Shown in pieces: positions 41,795 through 49,967 of a DNA stretch of 64,000 nucleotides (position 1 is the stretch's first letter; every line of letters begins with the position of its first letter). The translations under genes were made by a program, and so were the position numbers. This DNA is from Pararhodobacter aggregans. Lineage in GTDB: Bacteria > Pseudomonadota > Alphaproteobacteria > Rhodobacterales > Rhodobacteraceae. Location: positions 434,001-498,000 of the forward strand of contig NZ_QDDR01000002.1 in NCBI RefSeq assembly GCF_003075525.1. The letters run 5' to 3'. Under the pieces are notes generated by a model. The model was not told the DNA's origin and searched no databases. It saw only the letters and a list, made by a program, of their open reading frames with translations.

Positions 41795-43030
41795 ATGCAA
41801 GACCCGATAGATCCCGTCAAACTGGACCGGCTGGCGCAGGTCGCCGTCAAGGTGGGGCTGAACCTGCAACCGGGGCAGGATCTGGTGATGACGGCGCCGG
41901 TCTCGGCCCTGCCGCTGGTGCGGCGGATCGCCGAACACGCCTACAAGGCGGGCGCCGGGCTGGTCACGCCGATCCTGTCGGACGATGCGGTGACGCTGGC
42001 CCGCTATCGCCATGCGCGCGACGAGTCTTTCGACGCGGCGGCAGGCTGGCTCTATGACGGGATGGCCGCGGCCTATGACAAGGGCGCGGCGCGGCTGGCG
42101 ATCGCCGGGGGCGATCCGATGCTGCTGTCGGGTGAGGACCCCGACAAGGTGGGCCGGGCCAATCGCGCCATGTCGATGGCCTATTCCGGCGCCCGCGACC
42201 GGATCACCCGGTTCGCCACCAACTGGACCATCGTCGCCTGGCCGGATGCCGCCTGGGCGCGGCTGGTCTCGCCGGACCTGTCCGAACACGACGCGCAGCG
42301 CAAGCTGGCCGAGGCGATCTTCGCCGCCTCGCGGGTTGACGACGACGATGCCGTGGCAAGGTGGGAGGCGCATAACGAAGAACTCGGCCGCCGCGCCGCC
42401 TGGCTCGACGGGCAGAACTTCGCCTCCCTGCATTTCACCGGGCCGGGGACCGATCTGTCGGTGGGGCTGGCGGATGGCCATAAATGGGTGGCGGGCGCGA
42501 CCGAGACGCTGAGCGGGATCCTCTGCAATCCCAACATCCCGACCGAGGAGGTCTTCACCACGCCGCACAAGCTGCGGGTCTCGGGCCATGTCTCGGCCAC
42601 CAAGCCGCTGTCGCATCAAGGCACGCTGATCGAGGAGATCCGCGTGCGGTTCGAGGACGGAAGGATCGTCGAGGCCCATGCCTCGAAGGGCGAGGGCGTG
42701 TTGCAGAAGGTGCTCGACACCGACGAGGGCGCGCGGCGGCTGGGCGAGGTGGCGCTGGTGCCCCATGCCTCGCCCATCTCGCAATCGGGGATGCTGTTCT
42801 ACAACACGCTGTTTGACGAGAATGCCGCGAGCCATATCGCGCTGGGGCAATGCTATTCGACCTGCTTCCAGGGCGGCGAGACGATGGACAATGACGAGGT
42901 TGCGCGCCGCGGCGGCAACAGCAGCGCCATCCATATCGACTGGATGATCGGCTCGGACAGGATCGACATCGACGGGCTGAGCCAATCCGGCGAGCGGGTG
43001 CCGGTGATGCGCAAGGGCGCCTGGGTGTGA
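41795..43030 (+). CDS. M29-family aminopeptidase
   Basis: Metallo-aminopeptidase of 411 residues related to aminopeptidases T/S/II. The metal-site region is visible: ATETLSGILCNPNIPTEEVFTTPHKLRVSG with its Glu residues (about 238-265), HASPISQSGMLFYNTLFDENAASHIALGQCY with Glu and His, and SSAIHIDWMIGSD near the C-terminus. It is cytosolic, with no signal peptide. GAAGGAAA precedes ATG 41795. The 28-bp palindrome follows 8 bases after the stop. Confidence 0.92.
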   Translation: MQDPIDPVKLDRLAQVAVKVGLNLQPGQDLVMTAPVSALPLVRRIAEHAYKAGAGLVTPILSDDAVTLARYRHARDESFDAAAGWLYDGMAAAYDKGAARLAIAGGDPMLLSGEDPDKVGRANRAMSMAYSGARDRITRFATNWTIVAWPDAAWARLVSPDLSEHDAQRKLAEAIFAASRVDDDDAVARWEAHNEELGRRAAWLDGQNFASLHFTGPGTDLSVGLADGHKWVAGATETLSGILCNPNIPTEEVFTTPHKLRVSGHVSATKPLSHQGTLIEEIRVRFEDGRIVEAHASKGEGVLQKVLDTDEGARRLGEVALVPHASPISQSGMLFYNTLFDENAASHIALGQCYSTCFQGGETMDNDEVARRGGNSSAIHIDWMIGSDRIDIDGLSQSGERVPVMRKGAWV

Positions 43031-43037
43031 GGATCCG

Positions 43038-43065
43038 GTAGGATGGGCAATATTGCCCATCCTAC
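43038..43065. repeat. 28-bp perfect palindrome, REP-like, copy 2
   Basis: Identical over all 28 bases to the element at 1469-1496. It lies between the convergent aminopeptidase and acetyltransferase genes (12 bases before the latter's stop), with no transposase next to it. It could fold as a strong hairpin in either transcript. Confidence 0.88.
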
Positions 43066-43077
43066 GCCACAAGCGGG

Positions 43078-43533
43078 TCAGGCTTCGAGCCGCAGGTGGA
43101 GATTGGCGTGGGGCAGCCCCTCGTCATCGACCTCGCGGCGCGAGATTTCCCGGAAGCCATAGGCGAGATAGACGCGCAGCGCGTGCTCGTTCTCGACATA
43201 GACCTCGAGTTCCAGCGCGCTGCGCCGCCTGCGGGCCAGATCCAGCAGGGCCCGGCCGATGCCCCGGCCCTGCGCCCCGGGTGCGACGAAAAGCCCGCCG
43301 ATGTAGCCCTCCAGCAGGCTGATGAAGCCCAGCGGCGTGCCGTCGGGCGCCTCGGCCACCCAGGTTTCGGCCATCGGCAGATAGCGTGTCTCGATCAGCG
43401 CCTTGTGTTCGAGAAGCTTCTCCTGCCCGAGAAAGGCATGCGCCCGCAGCGAGGCGGCATACCACAGGGCCGAGAGGCAGGTGGGATCGGAAGCCGGGTC
43501 ATGGGCCCGGATATGAAAGGATGGGGTCGTCAT
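43078..43533 (-). CDS. GNAT-family N-acetyltransferase
   Basis: A 151-residue acetyltransferase. The acetyl-CoA loop is GGLFVAPGAQGRGIGRALLDLARRR (about 82-106), followed by ELEVYVENEHALRVYLAYGFREISRREVDDEG, typical of single-domain GNATs. The N-terminus has a helix with CLSALWYAASLRAHAFLG. The substrate is unknown. The gene is short but complete. Confidence 0.85.
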   Translation of the reverse strand: MTTPSFHIRAHDPASDPTCLSALWYAASLRAHAFLGQEKLLEHKALIETRYLPMAETWVAEAPDGTPLGFISLLEGYIGGLFVAPGAQGRGIGRALLDLARRRRSALELEVYVENEHALRVYLAYGFREISRREVDDEGLPHANLHLRLEA

Positions 43534-43667
43534 GAGTCATCCACAGAGAAAAGGAAAAAGACGGCGCTCCCGGTGGGGGATGCCGTGGATGGAACCGCCG
43601 GGCGGCTCGACTTTCAACCTCTGCGCATAACTCTCCTTGTCCGGGGCGGGCCGGGCCCGCGGGGGAA

Positions 43668-43689
43668 CGCCCGGCCGCAAGGCCGGGCG
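43668..43689 (-). terminator. Probable terminator of tkt
   Basis: On the minus strand CGCCCGGCC pairs with GGCCGGGCG around TTGC, 11 bases after the tkt stop. Only two Ts follow, so it may need Rho or act as an mRNA end. Confidence 0.5.
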
Positions 43690-43700
43690 ACACGTCTTCC

Positions 43701-45713
43701 TCAGAGCAGCGCCTTGACCTTGGCCACGGTCGCCTCGGCGGTGATGCCGAATTCCTGATAGAGCCGTTCGGCCGGAGCCGAGGCGCCGAACGAGGTCATG
43801 CCGACGAAATCGGATTTCCGCGCCCGCTCGCCCAGCAGCCAGCGGTCCCAGCCGCCGGCGCGCACCGCCGCCTCGATGCCGACGCGCACCGGACCCGCGG
43901 GCAGGACGCGCTTGCGATAGGCCTCGTCCTGCTGGGCAAACAGCTCCATGCAGGGCATCGACACCACGCGCGTGCCGATCCCGTCGGCTTGCAGCAGGTC
44001 GCGGGCCTTCAGCGCGATCTCGACCTCGGACCCGGTGGCGATCAGGATCGCCTGGCGCTTGCCCTCGGCCTCGGCCAGGACATAGCCGCCCTGGGCCACC
44101 AGGTTCTTCGCCGTGTTCTGGCTGCGGGCCGGGGCGAGGTTCTGGCGCGAGAGCGAGATGACCGAGGGCGTGGCGGTCTGTTCCAGCGCCACTTCCCAGG
44201 CCTCGGCGGTTTCCACCAGATCGGCCGGGCGGAACACCAGCGTGTTGGGCGTGGCGCGGCTGATCGCCAGATGCTCGACCGGCTGGTGGGTCGGGCCATC
44301 CTCGCCCAGACCGATGGAATCATGGGTCATGACATAGACCACCGGGATCCCCATCAGCGCCGACAGGCGCATCGAGGGGCGGGCGTAATCGGTGAAGGCC
44401 ATGAAGGTGCCCGAATAGGGCCGCACGCCGCCATGCAGCGCCATGCCGTTCATCGCCGCGGCCATGCCATGCTCGCGGATGCCCCAATAGACGTAGCGGC
44501 CCTTGCGGCTGTCCACGTCGAAGACGCCCAGATCCTCGGTCTTGGTGTTGTTCGAGCCGGTGAGGTCGGCCGAGCCGCCCATCGTGTCGGTGACGATCGG
44601 GTTGACCGCCTTCAGCACGATCTCGGAGGCCGAGCGCGAGGCCATGGCCTTCGGCGCCTCGATGGCGGCTTTCTTGACGGCGCGGATCGCGGCGCCCAGG
44701 CGCTTGGGCAGGCCACGGGCAAAGATCCGCTCGAATTCGGCGCGCTTGGCCGGGGCCAGCGCGGCGATGCGGGCTTCCCATTCGGCGCGCTCAGTGGCGC
44801 CACGGCTGCCGATGGCTTCCCATTCGGCCTTGATGTCGGCCGGGATCTCGAAGGCGCCATGCTCCCAGCCATAGACGGCGCGGGTGTCGGCGATGAGCTT
44901 GGCGTCGGTCAGCGCGCCGTGACCCTTCGAGGTGTCCTGCGCGGAGGAACCCACGGCGATATGCGTCTTGCAGGCGACCAAAGCCGGGCGGGCCGAGGCC
45001 TTGGCGGCGGTGATGGCGCGGTCGATGGCCACGGGATCATGCCCGTCACATTCGAACACATCCCAGCCCGAAGCCGCAAACCGCGCCTTCTGGTCGGTCA
45101 CGTCCGACAGCGACACCTTGCCGTCGATGGTGATGCCGTTGTCGTCCCACAGGACAATCAGCTTCGACAGCTTGTGCCGCCCGGCAAGGCCGATGGCCTC
45201 CTGGCTCACGCCCTCCATCAGGCAGCCGTCGCCGGCGATGACATAGGTGTAATGGTTCTGGATCTTGGCACCCCAGCGGGCGCGCAGATGCTCCTCGGCC
45301 ATGGCGAAGCCGATGGAATTGGCGATGCCCTGACCCAGCGGGCCGGTCGTCGTCTCGACGCCCTTGGCATGACCGTATTCCGGGTGACCGGCGGTGATGG
45401 CGCCCCATTGGCGGAAGTTCTTGATCTGCGCCAGCGTCATGTCCGCGTAGCCGGTCAGGTGCAGCAGCGCGTAGATCAGCATCGAGCCATGGCCCGCCGA
45501 CAGGATGAAGCGGTCGCGGTCGGCCCAATCGGGGGCCGAGGCGTCGAATTTCAGATGGTTCTTGAACAGCACGGTCGCGACATCGGCCATCCCCATCGGC
45601 ATGCCGGAATGCCCGGACTTGGCGGCGGCGACCGCATCCATGGCGAGAACGCGGATGGCGGTGGCCAGGCGCCAATGGTCGGGGTGCTGGGTACGAAGCG
45701 AGGCGTAATCCAA
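43701..45713 (-). CDS. tkt: Transketolase, TTG start
   Basis: A 670-residue thiamine-diphosphate enzyme of the pentose-phosphate and Calvin pathways. The N-terminal domain has [13 protein letters not shown], and [18 protein letters not shown] is the ThDP motif (GDG...N-type). The middle domain has [21 protein letters not shown] with the catalytic Glu. The length is usual. The start is TTG at 45713: AAAGGA lies 8 bases upstream and the next in-frame ATG would remove conserved residues. The promoter carries half of the operator seen at both gap genes. Confidence 0.95.
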   Translation of the reverse strand: MDYASLRTQHPDHWRLATAIRVLAMDAVAAAKSGHSGMPMGMADVATVLFKNHLKFDASAPDWADRDRFILSAGHGSMLIYALLHLTGYADMTLAQIKNFRQWGAITAGHPEYGHAKGVETTTGPLGQGIANSIGFAMAEEHLRARWGAKIQNHYTYVIAGDGCLMEGVSQEAIGLAGRHKLSKLIVLWDDNGITIDGKVSLSDVTDQKARFAASGWDVFECDGHDPVAIDRAITAAKASARPALVACKTHIAVGSSAQDTSKGHGALTDAKLIADTRAVYGWEHGAFEIPADIKAEWEAIGSRGATERAEWEARIAALAPAKRAEFERIFARGLPKRLGAAIRAVKKAAIEAPKAMASRSASEIVLKAVNPIVTDTMGGSADLTGSNNTKTEDLGVFDVDSRKGRYVYWGIREHGMAAAMNGMALHGGVRPYSGTFMAFTDYARPSMRLSALMGIPVVYVMTHDSIGLGEDGPTHQPVEHLAISRATPNTLVFRPADLVETAEAWEVALEQTATPSVISLSRQNLAPARSQNTAKNLVAQGGYVLAEAEGKRQAILIATGSEVEIALKARDLLQADGIGTRVVSMPCMELFAQQDEAYRKRVLPAGPVRVGIEAAVRAGGWDRWLLGERARKSDFVGMTSFGASAPAERLYQEFGITAEATVAKVKALL

Positions 45714-45735
45714 GGCAGCGGTCCTTTCGACGGGG

Positions 45736-45774
45736 TGTTAGCGCGCCTCATAGCAGGCTTGGGACCGAGATCAA
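45736..45774 (-). promoter_or_regulatory. tkt promoter with GCGCTAACA half-operator
   Basis: On the minus strand the -35 is TTGATC (45769-45774), the spacer is 16 bases, and the -10 is TATGAG (45747-45752). CGCGCTAACA (45736-45745) lies at the predicted start site and matches one half of the gap operators (GCGCTAAC). The opposite half is not conserved. Confidence 0.55.
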
Positions 45775-45806
45775 GCGCGCTGGCCGGGGGCTGCGGCGGG
45801 GATCGG

Positions 45807-45835
45807 TTGGAATGGCGGGATTTTCCCCCTATTCT
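45807..45835 (+). promoter_or_regulatory. Promoter of the coiled-coil/zapA operon
   Basis: TTGGAA (45807-45812), a 17-base spacer and TATTCT (45830-45835). The -10 sits inside a small inverted repeat (TCCCC 45824-45828, GGGGA 45836-45840). The gene starts 75 bases on. Confidence 0.55.
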
Positions 45836-45909
45836 GGGGACAAAACGACCCGCGGCGGCCGGGCGCGTGATTCGCGTCCCCGATCCCGGGCACTATCGAG
45901 GAGAAGCGA

Positions 45910-46440
45910 ATGAGCGATCTGGCCCCCGTCGAACGCCGGCTGTCGTCGGCTCTCGAACGGATTGCGCGGCAGTTGGACAAGGGACCGGCACGGGCCGCGG
46001 CCAAGGCTCCGCTCTTCGGGCTGGGCGGGCAGCGCGATCATGCGCCCGATCCCGAACAGGCCGCCACCATCGCCAGCCTGCGCGACGCGCTGGAGAAAGA
46101 GCGCGCCGCCAATGCCCAGCTCTCGGAGCGGGTGCATCAGGTCAAGCAGCGGCAGGAGACGACGATCGGCCAGCTGGAACGCCGTCTGGCCCGGCTGACC
46201 GAACAGCTCGACCTGCAATCGCTGGAGATGCTGCGGCTGAAAAAGGCCAATTCCAAGCTGATCGAGTCGAACGGCGCGCTGCGCGAGGCGCAGATCGAGG
46301 GTTTCCCCGACGCCACGCTCATCAACAAGTCGATCTCGGCCGAGCTGGAGGCGCTTCAGGCCGAACGCCGGGCCGAGATGGCCGAGATGGAAGAAATCCT
46401 CGCCGAGTTGAAGCCGCTGATCGCGGCCGAGTCGCGCTGA
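45910..46440 (+). CDS. Coiled-coil protein of unknown function, linked to zapA
   Basis: A 176-residue soluble protein. Residues about 45-140 form a long heptad-rich coiled coil (IASLRDALEKERAANAQLSERVHQVKQRQETTIGQLERRLARLTEQLDLQ), followed by a conserved C-terminal segment (FPDATLINKSISAELEALQAERRAEMAEMEEILAELKPLI). No domain name is recognised. AGGAGAAG precedes ATG 45910. It begins the operon with zapA 13 bases downstream, so a role in division or Z-ring organisation is likely by association only. Confidence 0.8.
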   Translation: MSDLAPVERRLSSALERIARQLDKGPARAAAKAPLFGLGGQRDHAPDPEQAATIASLRDALEKERAANAQLSERVHQVKQRQETTIGQLERRLARLTEQLDLQSLEMLRLKKANSKLIESNGALREAQIEGFPDATLINKSISAELEALQAERRAEMAEMEEILAELKPLIAAESR

Positions 46441-46453
46441 CAGGGAGGGGCTT

Positions 46454-46825
46454 ATGCCCAACGAGACGATCACCATTGGCGGCAAGTCCTTCGACGTGGC
46501 CTATCAGCCGGGCGAGGAGCAATACCTGCGCGCCGCCGCCGCCATGCTGGATGTCGAGGCCACCGCGCTCATCGGGCAGATCGGCCGCCTGCCGGAATCG
46601 CGCATGCTGCTGATGGCGGGGCTGATGCTGGCCGACAAGACCGCGGGCGCCGAGGATCGCGTGCGCCAGCTGGAGCAGCAGTTGGGCGAGATGCAGGCCG
46701 AGATCGACCGCCTGCGCGCCACGCCCGCCGCCGGGGTGGCGGGTCTGCCGCCCGGTACGCTGGAACGGATGAACGCGCTGGCCGAGCGGGCGGAAACCCT
46801 GGCCGATCAGTTCGAAAGCCGCTGA
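46454..46825 (+). CDS. zapA: Cell division protein ZapA
   Basis: A 123-residue protein that bundles FtsZ filaments at midcell. The N-terminal ZapA domain (TITIGGKSFDVAYQPGEEQYLRAAAAMLDVEA, residues 5-36) and the long C-terminal coiled coil (about 70-121; AGAEDRVRQLEQQLGEMQAEIDRLR) match the family. GGGAGGGG precedes ATG 46454. It follows the coiled-coil gene by 13 bases. The downstream gene is convergent and only 4 bases away. Confidence 0.9.
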   Translation: MPNETITIGGKSFDVAYQPGEEQYLRAAAAMLDVEATALIGQIGRLPESRMLLMAGLMLADKTAGAEDRVRQLEQQLGEMQAEIDRLRATPAAGVAGLPPGTLERMNALAERAETLADQFESR

Positions 46826-46829
46826 GGGG

Positions 46830-47534
46830 TCAGGGGCGCGCCGCGGCGCCAAGATCGGCCGCCAGCGCCTGGGCCGTATCGAACAGGCGCTCGATATCCG
46901 CGGCCTCGTTCAGGGGACGCCCCAGCCGCAGCCGCGTGCCCTGGGTGCTCACCATCACCATGGCCTTTTCGTCGCCGCTGGCATTGAGCGCCCGGGCAAT
47001 CGGCGCGGCCTCGATGAAGGGCGCGGGATCGACCGTCGCCAGGATCGACAGCGGCAGGCCCTGCGGCACGGGTTGCTCGACCAGCTGCCCCAGATGATCG
47101 CCGACTTCCTCGCCCAGCAACCGGCCGATGAAGAAGCGCGCGACGGAATTGTCGAAGACCCCCAGCATGCTGCTGGCCGCCTGCGCCAGCTTGGGGTCGA
47201 GGGGCGGGGTATAGACCGCCAGCCCGCCCTGCAGCCGCGGCTCGCGCAGCGAGGCGACGGTCGAGCCGCCCTTGGTGGTCGATCCCGAGCCCGACTTGCG
47301 GGTCAGCTTGCGCGTCACGACCAGCTCGATGCCGCTGGCGGGATCAAGAAAATGCAGCTCGGCCGGGCGGTTGCCGCGCGAGCGCTCGAAGACATGCTCC
47401 CAGCCCCGCCGTTCGGCCAGCGCGACATACTCGGCCCGGCGCCGCTTTTCGGTGCGATGGCTGACGACGATCAGCGCCAGCATGCCGCCGACCAGCACCA
47501 CGACGGCAAGGAGTGCGACAATCTCTGAGGTCAT
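46830..47534 (-). CDS. Membrane-anchored protein of unknown function (tandem paralogue B)
   Basis: A 234-residue protein with one N-terminal membrane helix (IVALLAVVVLVGGMLALIVVS) and a cytosolic domain. The domain includes AERRGWEHVFERSRGNRPAELHFLDP and a C-terminal block (TRLRLGRPLNEAADIERLFDTAQALA) that matches the upstream gene. No motif is recognised. It lies 28 bases after the upstream paralogue and is probably co-transcribed with it. Confidence 0.7.
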   Translation of the reverse strand: MTSEIVALLAVVVLVGGMLALIVVSHRTEKRRRAEYVALAERRGWEHVFERSRGNRPAELHFLDPASGIELVVTRKLTRKSGSGSTTKGGSTVASLREPRLQGGLAVYTPPLDPKLAQAASSMLGVFDNSVARFFIGRLLGEEVGDHLGQLVEQPVPQGLPLSILATVDPAPFIEAAPIARALNASGDEKAMVMVSTQGTRLRLGRPLNEAADIERLFDTAQALAADLGAAARP

Positions 47535-47562
47535 GGGAGCATCCGTCCTGGCGTTGAGGGGA

Positions 47563-48219
47563 TCAGGCCGCCTGCCGCCGCGGTCCGGCGTCGAGCCGGT
47601 GCTGCAGCCTGCGCAGGGTGTCGAGGATCGGCGCCAGCGCGCCCGGGTCCTTTATCGTCCGGCCCAGCCGCAGGTGCAATCCTTCCGCGTTGAGGGCGAG
47701 CATCGCCCGGCCTCCGGGATCGGGCCTCAGGGCGGGGTCACGCAGGGTCTCAAGCAGGGCCGACAGATCGGGGCTTTCGCCCGCGGGAACCTCGGACAGG
47801 AAGGCCAGCGCATCGTCCAGATGCCGGATCTCGGGCGTCTCGCTGCCTCTCGCCACCCCGCGCAGCGCCTGATCCAGCCGCGTCCCCGGCCGGTCGGCAC
47901 CGGGGACGACCAGCGCCACGAAGCCGCGCGACAGGCGGGGCGCGGGCAGGGTCAGGCTGACGGTGCCGGGCATCTTCGTGCCGTTGCGGGTGGTGCGGGG
48001 CGCGGCCTCGACCGTCATCAGGGTGCCGGCCGCGTCGGTCAGGCGATAGAGTGCCTCGGTGCCCGGGATCCGGTAGAGTGTCAGCCCGCGTCCTTCGGCG
48101 AAATCCTCGAAGGCGGCGGCGCGGCGGGCCTGGGTATCGCGCAGGCGGCGCAGCAGCGCGAGGGCCAGCAGCGCGCCGAGCGCGAGGGCGAGGATCTGGG
48201 TGACAAGGACGACCGACAT
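47563..48219 (-). CDS. Membrane-anchored protein of unknown function (tandem paralogue A)
   Basis: A 218-residue protein with one N-terminal helix (LVTQILALALGALLALALL). Its layout is that of its downstream neighbour: an AEGRGLTLYRIPGTEALYRLTD block, a middle part rich in Pro and Arg, and a C-terminal LHLRLGRTIKDPGALAPILDTLRRL. Sequence identity is low but order is kept. The function is unknown. ATG 48219 is chosen because the helix follows; a 59-codon upstream extension is unlike anything expected. Confidence 0.68.
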   Translation of the reverse strand: MSVVLVTQILALALGALLALALLRRLRDTQARRAAAFEDFAEGRGLTLYRIPGTEALYRLTDAAGTLMTVEAAPRTTRNGTKMPGTVSLTLPAPRLSRGFVALVVPGADRPGTRLDQALRGVARGSETPEIRHLDDALAFLSEVPAGESPDLSALLETLRDPALRPDPGGRAMLALNAEGLHLRLGRTIKDPGALAPILDTLRRLQHRLDAGPRRQAA

Positions 48220-48353
48220 GAAGGAAACCCGTTGCTTTCTTGCCCATAGGTCGCGCGAGGCGGCAAAGGGTTCATCCGGCAGGGCAAGAAAGTCGCGGTT
48301 CGGCGCAGAAAAAGCCTGAGGCTTGGCCAAACGGAGGGCGCCCCCATGCAAAA

Positions 48354-48378
48354 GGGCCGGTGCACCCGGCACCGGCCC
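48354..48378 (-). terminator. Rho-independent terminator of the bolA-grxD operon
   Basis: On the minus strand a perfect 10-bp stem (GGGCCGGTGC with GCACCGGCCC) closes a 5-base loop and runs into TTTT, 23 bases after the grxD stop. Confidence 0.85.
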
Positions 48379-48401
48379 CCGATCTTGCGGCGACAAAGCC
48401 C

Positions 48402-48764
48402 TCAGGCGTTGGCTTCGCGGATCTTGTCGGCGGCGTCCTTGTCGAAACCCACGCCCTTGGCGGCGAACAGCTGGTCCAGCTCGCCCGAGAGCGTCATCTC
48501 GGTCACGATGTCGCAGCCGCCGACGAATTCACCCTTCACATAGAGCTGCGGGATGGTCGGCCAGTCCGAATATTCCTTGATGCCCTGCCGGATATCGGCA
48601 TCGGCCAGCACGTTCACGTCCTGATACTCGACGCCCATGAAGTTCAGGACCCCGGCAACGCGGCTGGAGAAGCCACATTGCGGCATGGTCTTGGTGCCCT
48701 TCATGAACAGCACCACGTCATTGGCTTTGACCAGCTGGTCGATGGAGGTCTTCACGTCGCTCAT
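48402..48764 (-). CDS. grxD: Monothiol glutaredoxin Grx4
   Basis: A 120-residue CGFS-type glutaredoxin that carries [2Fe-2S] clusters, usually as a complex with BolA. It shows VVLFMKGTKTMPQCGFS (Cys30), the cis-Pro region WPTIPQLYVKGEFVGGCDI and the EMTLSGEL tail. The length is typical. ATG 48764 is chosen because SIDQLVKANDVV begins the family. bolA lies upstream in the same operon with a short ORF between. Confidence 0.95.
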   Translation of the reverse strand: MSDVKTSIDQLVKANDVVLFMKGTKTMPQCGFSSRVAGVLNFMGVEYQDVNVLADADIRQGIKEYSDWPTIPQLYVKGEFVGGCDIVTEMTLSGELDQLFAAKGVGFDKDAADKIREANA

Positions 48765-48808
48765 GGGTCTGGGTCCTTGTCTCGCGCCCTGGGCGGGCCG
48801 GGAATGGG

Positions 48809-48955
48809 TCAATGGGAGTCGCGGTTGCGGGGGATCTGGTGCGGCGGGCGCCGCGGGTCAAGCCCGCTTGCGCGCACGGGGATCGGCACCGGCGCCGGAC
48901 CCGGGGCGACAACGGCGCCGATCAGGGCGCCCAGCGCAGCCAGCAGGCCCTTCAT
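48809..48955 (-). CDS. Small ORF between bolA and grxD
   Basis: A 48-residue reading frame whose ATG overlaps the bolA stop as ATGA. The N-terminus (MKGLLAALGALIGAVVAPGPAPVPIPV) looks like a short membrane helix or signal peptide; the C-terminus is basic (LDPRRPPHQIPRNRDSH). The start overlap and the otherwise tight operon favour translation, but I know no homologue and it may be noise in GC-rich DNA. Confidence 0.4.
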   Translation of the reverse strand: MKGLLAALGALIGAVVAPGPAPVPIPVRASGLDPRRPPHQIPRNRDSH

Positions 48956-49194
48956 TCGGGGGCCTTCGTGGTCAGGGCCAGCGCGTGCAGCTCGCCCTGG
49001 GCGCCATCCATCTTGCCTTTCAGCGCCGCGTAAACATCGCGCTGCTGCTGCACCCGGTTCTTGCCCTTGAAGCTCGGGTCGATCACCTCGGCCGCGTAAT
49101 GGTTTCCGTCCCCGGCGAGGTCGGTGATGGTGATCTTCGCGGCCGGGAAGGACTCGCGCAGCAGGGTTTCGAGTTCGGTTGCCGAAATGGCCAT
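48952..49194 (-). CDS. bolA: BolA-family protein
   Basis: An 80-residue BolA-like protein. The class II KH-like fold is marked by AISATELETLLRESFPAAKITITDLAGDGNHYAAEVIDPSFKGKNRVQQQRDVYAAL. The His in GNHY and the C-terminal His in ELHALAL are expected cluster ligands in a Grx4-BolA complex. It is encoded in one operon with grxD. ATG 49194 is the conserved start. Confidence 0.93.
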   Translation of the reverse strand: MAISATELETLLRESFPAAKITITDLAGDGNHYAAEVIDPSFKGKNRVQQQRDVYAALKGKMDGAQGELHALALTTKAPE

Positions 49195-49249
49195 GCGGGT
49201 CTCCTTGCGTTGCCCAAGATGTAAAACCCGCGCCCCCCCGGCGCAAGGG

Positions 49250-49765
49250 TCAGGGCGCTGCGACATGCGGTCTGAGCGCGGCAAGGAAGGCCCTGAGCCG
49301 CGTCTCGGCGCCCGAGACGGCAAAGCCGCGCAGGCTTTCAGGCGACCAGGGAGCCTCGGGGTGATGAAGCGCGATCAGCGCCTGCCGTTCCGCCGCCAGC
49401 GCCTCGGGCAGGGCCAGCGATTCGGCCGCGCCCAGCAGCTCCAGCCCGGCATGGATGCGCCTGAGGATCCCCAGCGCCTCGGCCATCGGTGCGCGCAGCG
49501 TCGCGTCCTGCTGCCAGTCGGCACCGGCGAAAACCTCCTGCACCACGCGCTGTCCGGCGCCGAGGCAATCGTAGAGCACACAGCCCCGGAAGCCCGAAGG
49601 CTGCAGCCGGTCATGGATGGTGCAGCCATGACCCGACAGGTGGGGGCAGGGGTGCAGCGCCGGCTTGTCCAGGGCAAAGGCCTCGCCCTTGTCGAAGGGC
49701 AGCGCCATGCAGCAGAGCGCGGCGCAGGCGGCACAATCGGCTTTGAGGGCGGGCAGGGGATGCAT
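49250..49765 (-). CDS. Cysteine-cluster protein (YkgJ-like)
   Basis: A 171-residue protein. The N-terminal half has cysteines as ADCAACAALCCMALPF, HPCPHLSGHGCTIHDRLQPSGFRGCVLYDCLGAGQ, in the CxxCxxxCC order of the YkgJ/zinc- or iron-chelating group. The C-terminal half is helical and rich in Ala and Leu. The function is unknown. The YcgN-type protein at 36191-36652 is another member of the wider cysteine-cluster group. Confidence 0.85.
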   Translation of the reverse strand: MHPLPALKADCAACAALCCMALPFDKGEAFALDKPALHPCPHLSGHGCTIHDRLQPSGFRGCVLYDCLGAGQRVVQEVFAGADWQQDATLRAPMAEALGILRRIHAGLELLGAAESLALPEALAAERQALIALHHPEAPWSPESLRGFAVSGAETRLRAFLAALRPHVAAP

Positions 49766-49808
49766 GGCCCCGATGTGCCAAGCCCGGGGCCGGTGCGCAA
49801 CCCCGCCC

Positions 49809-49890
49809 CTTCATTCTGCCGGAAATACGCAGGGGGTTTCCAAAGGGGGGCGTGCCCCCCTTTGGGCAGGGGGTGCGGGGGTGAGCGGCG
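49809..49890 (+). repeat. Hairpin-rich intergenic repeat, copy D
   Basis: CTTCATTCTGCCGGAAATACGC, then GGGGGTTTCCAAAGGGGG with CCCCCCTTTGG, then GGGGGTGCGGGGG. It matches copy A at 6934-7023 part by part. It lies between purL and the YkgJ-like gene, antiparallel to both. Further hairpins (49902-49950) fill the rest of the 202-base gap. Confidence 0.68.
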
Positions 49891-49967
49891 TCTCGGAAAC
49901 GCGCCAGTGGCGCGCCTCTCGCCGCGAACGCCGCGCCCGTGGCGCGGCCGGACCTTGCCCCCCGCCT

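Noticed and set aside
45824-45840. TCCCC/GGGGA dyad as an operator of the zapA promoter.
   Set aside because: Only 5-bp arms and very GC-rich; reported merely as part of the promoter entry.
43989-46613. An 874-codon plus-strand frame across transketolase and the zapA operon leader.
   Set aside because: It runs antisense through tkt and out of frame through the coiled-coil gene; no recognisable product.
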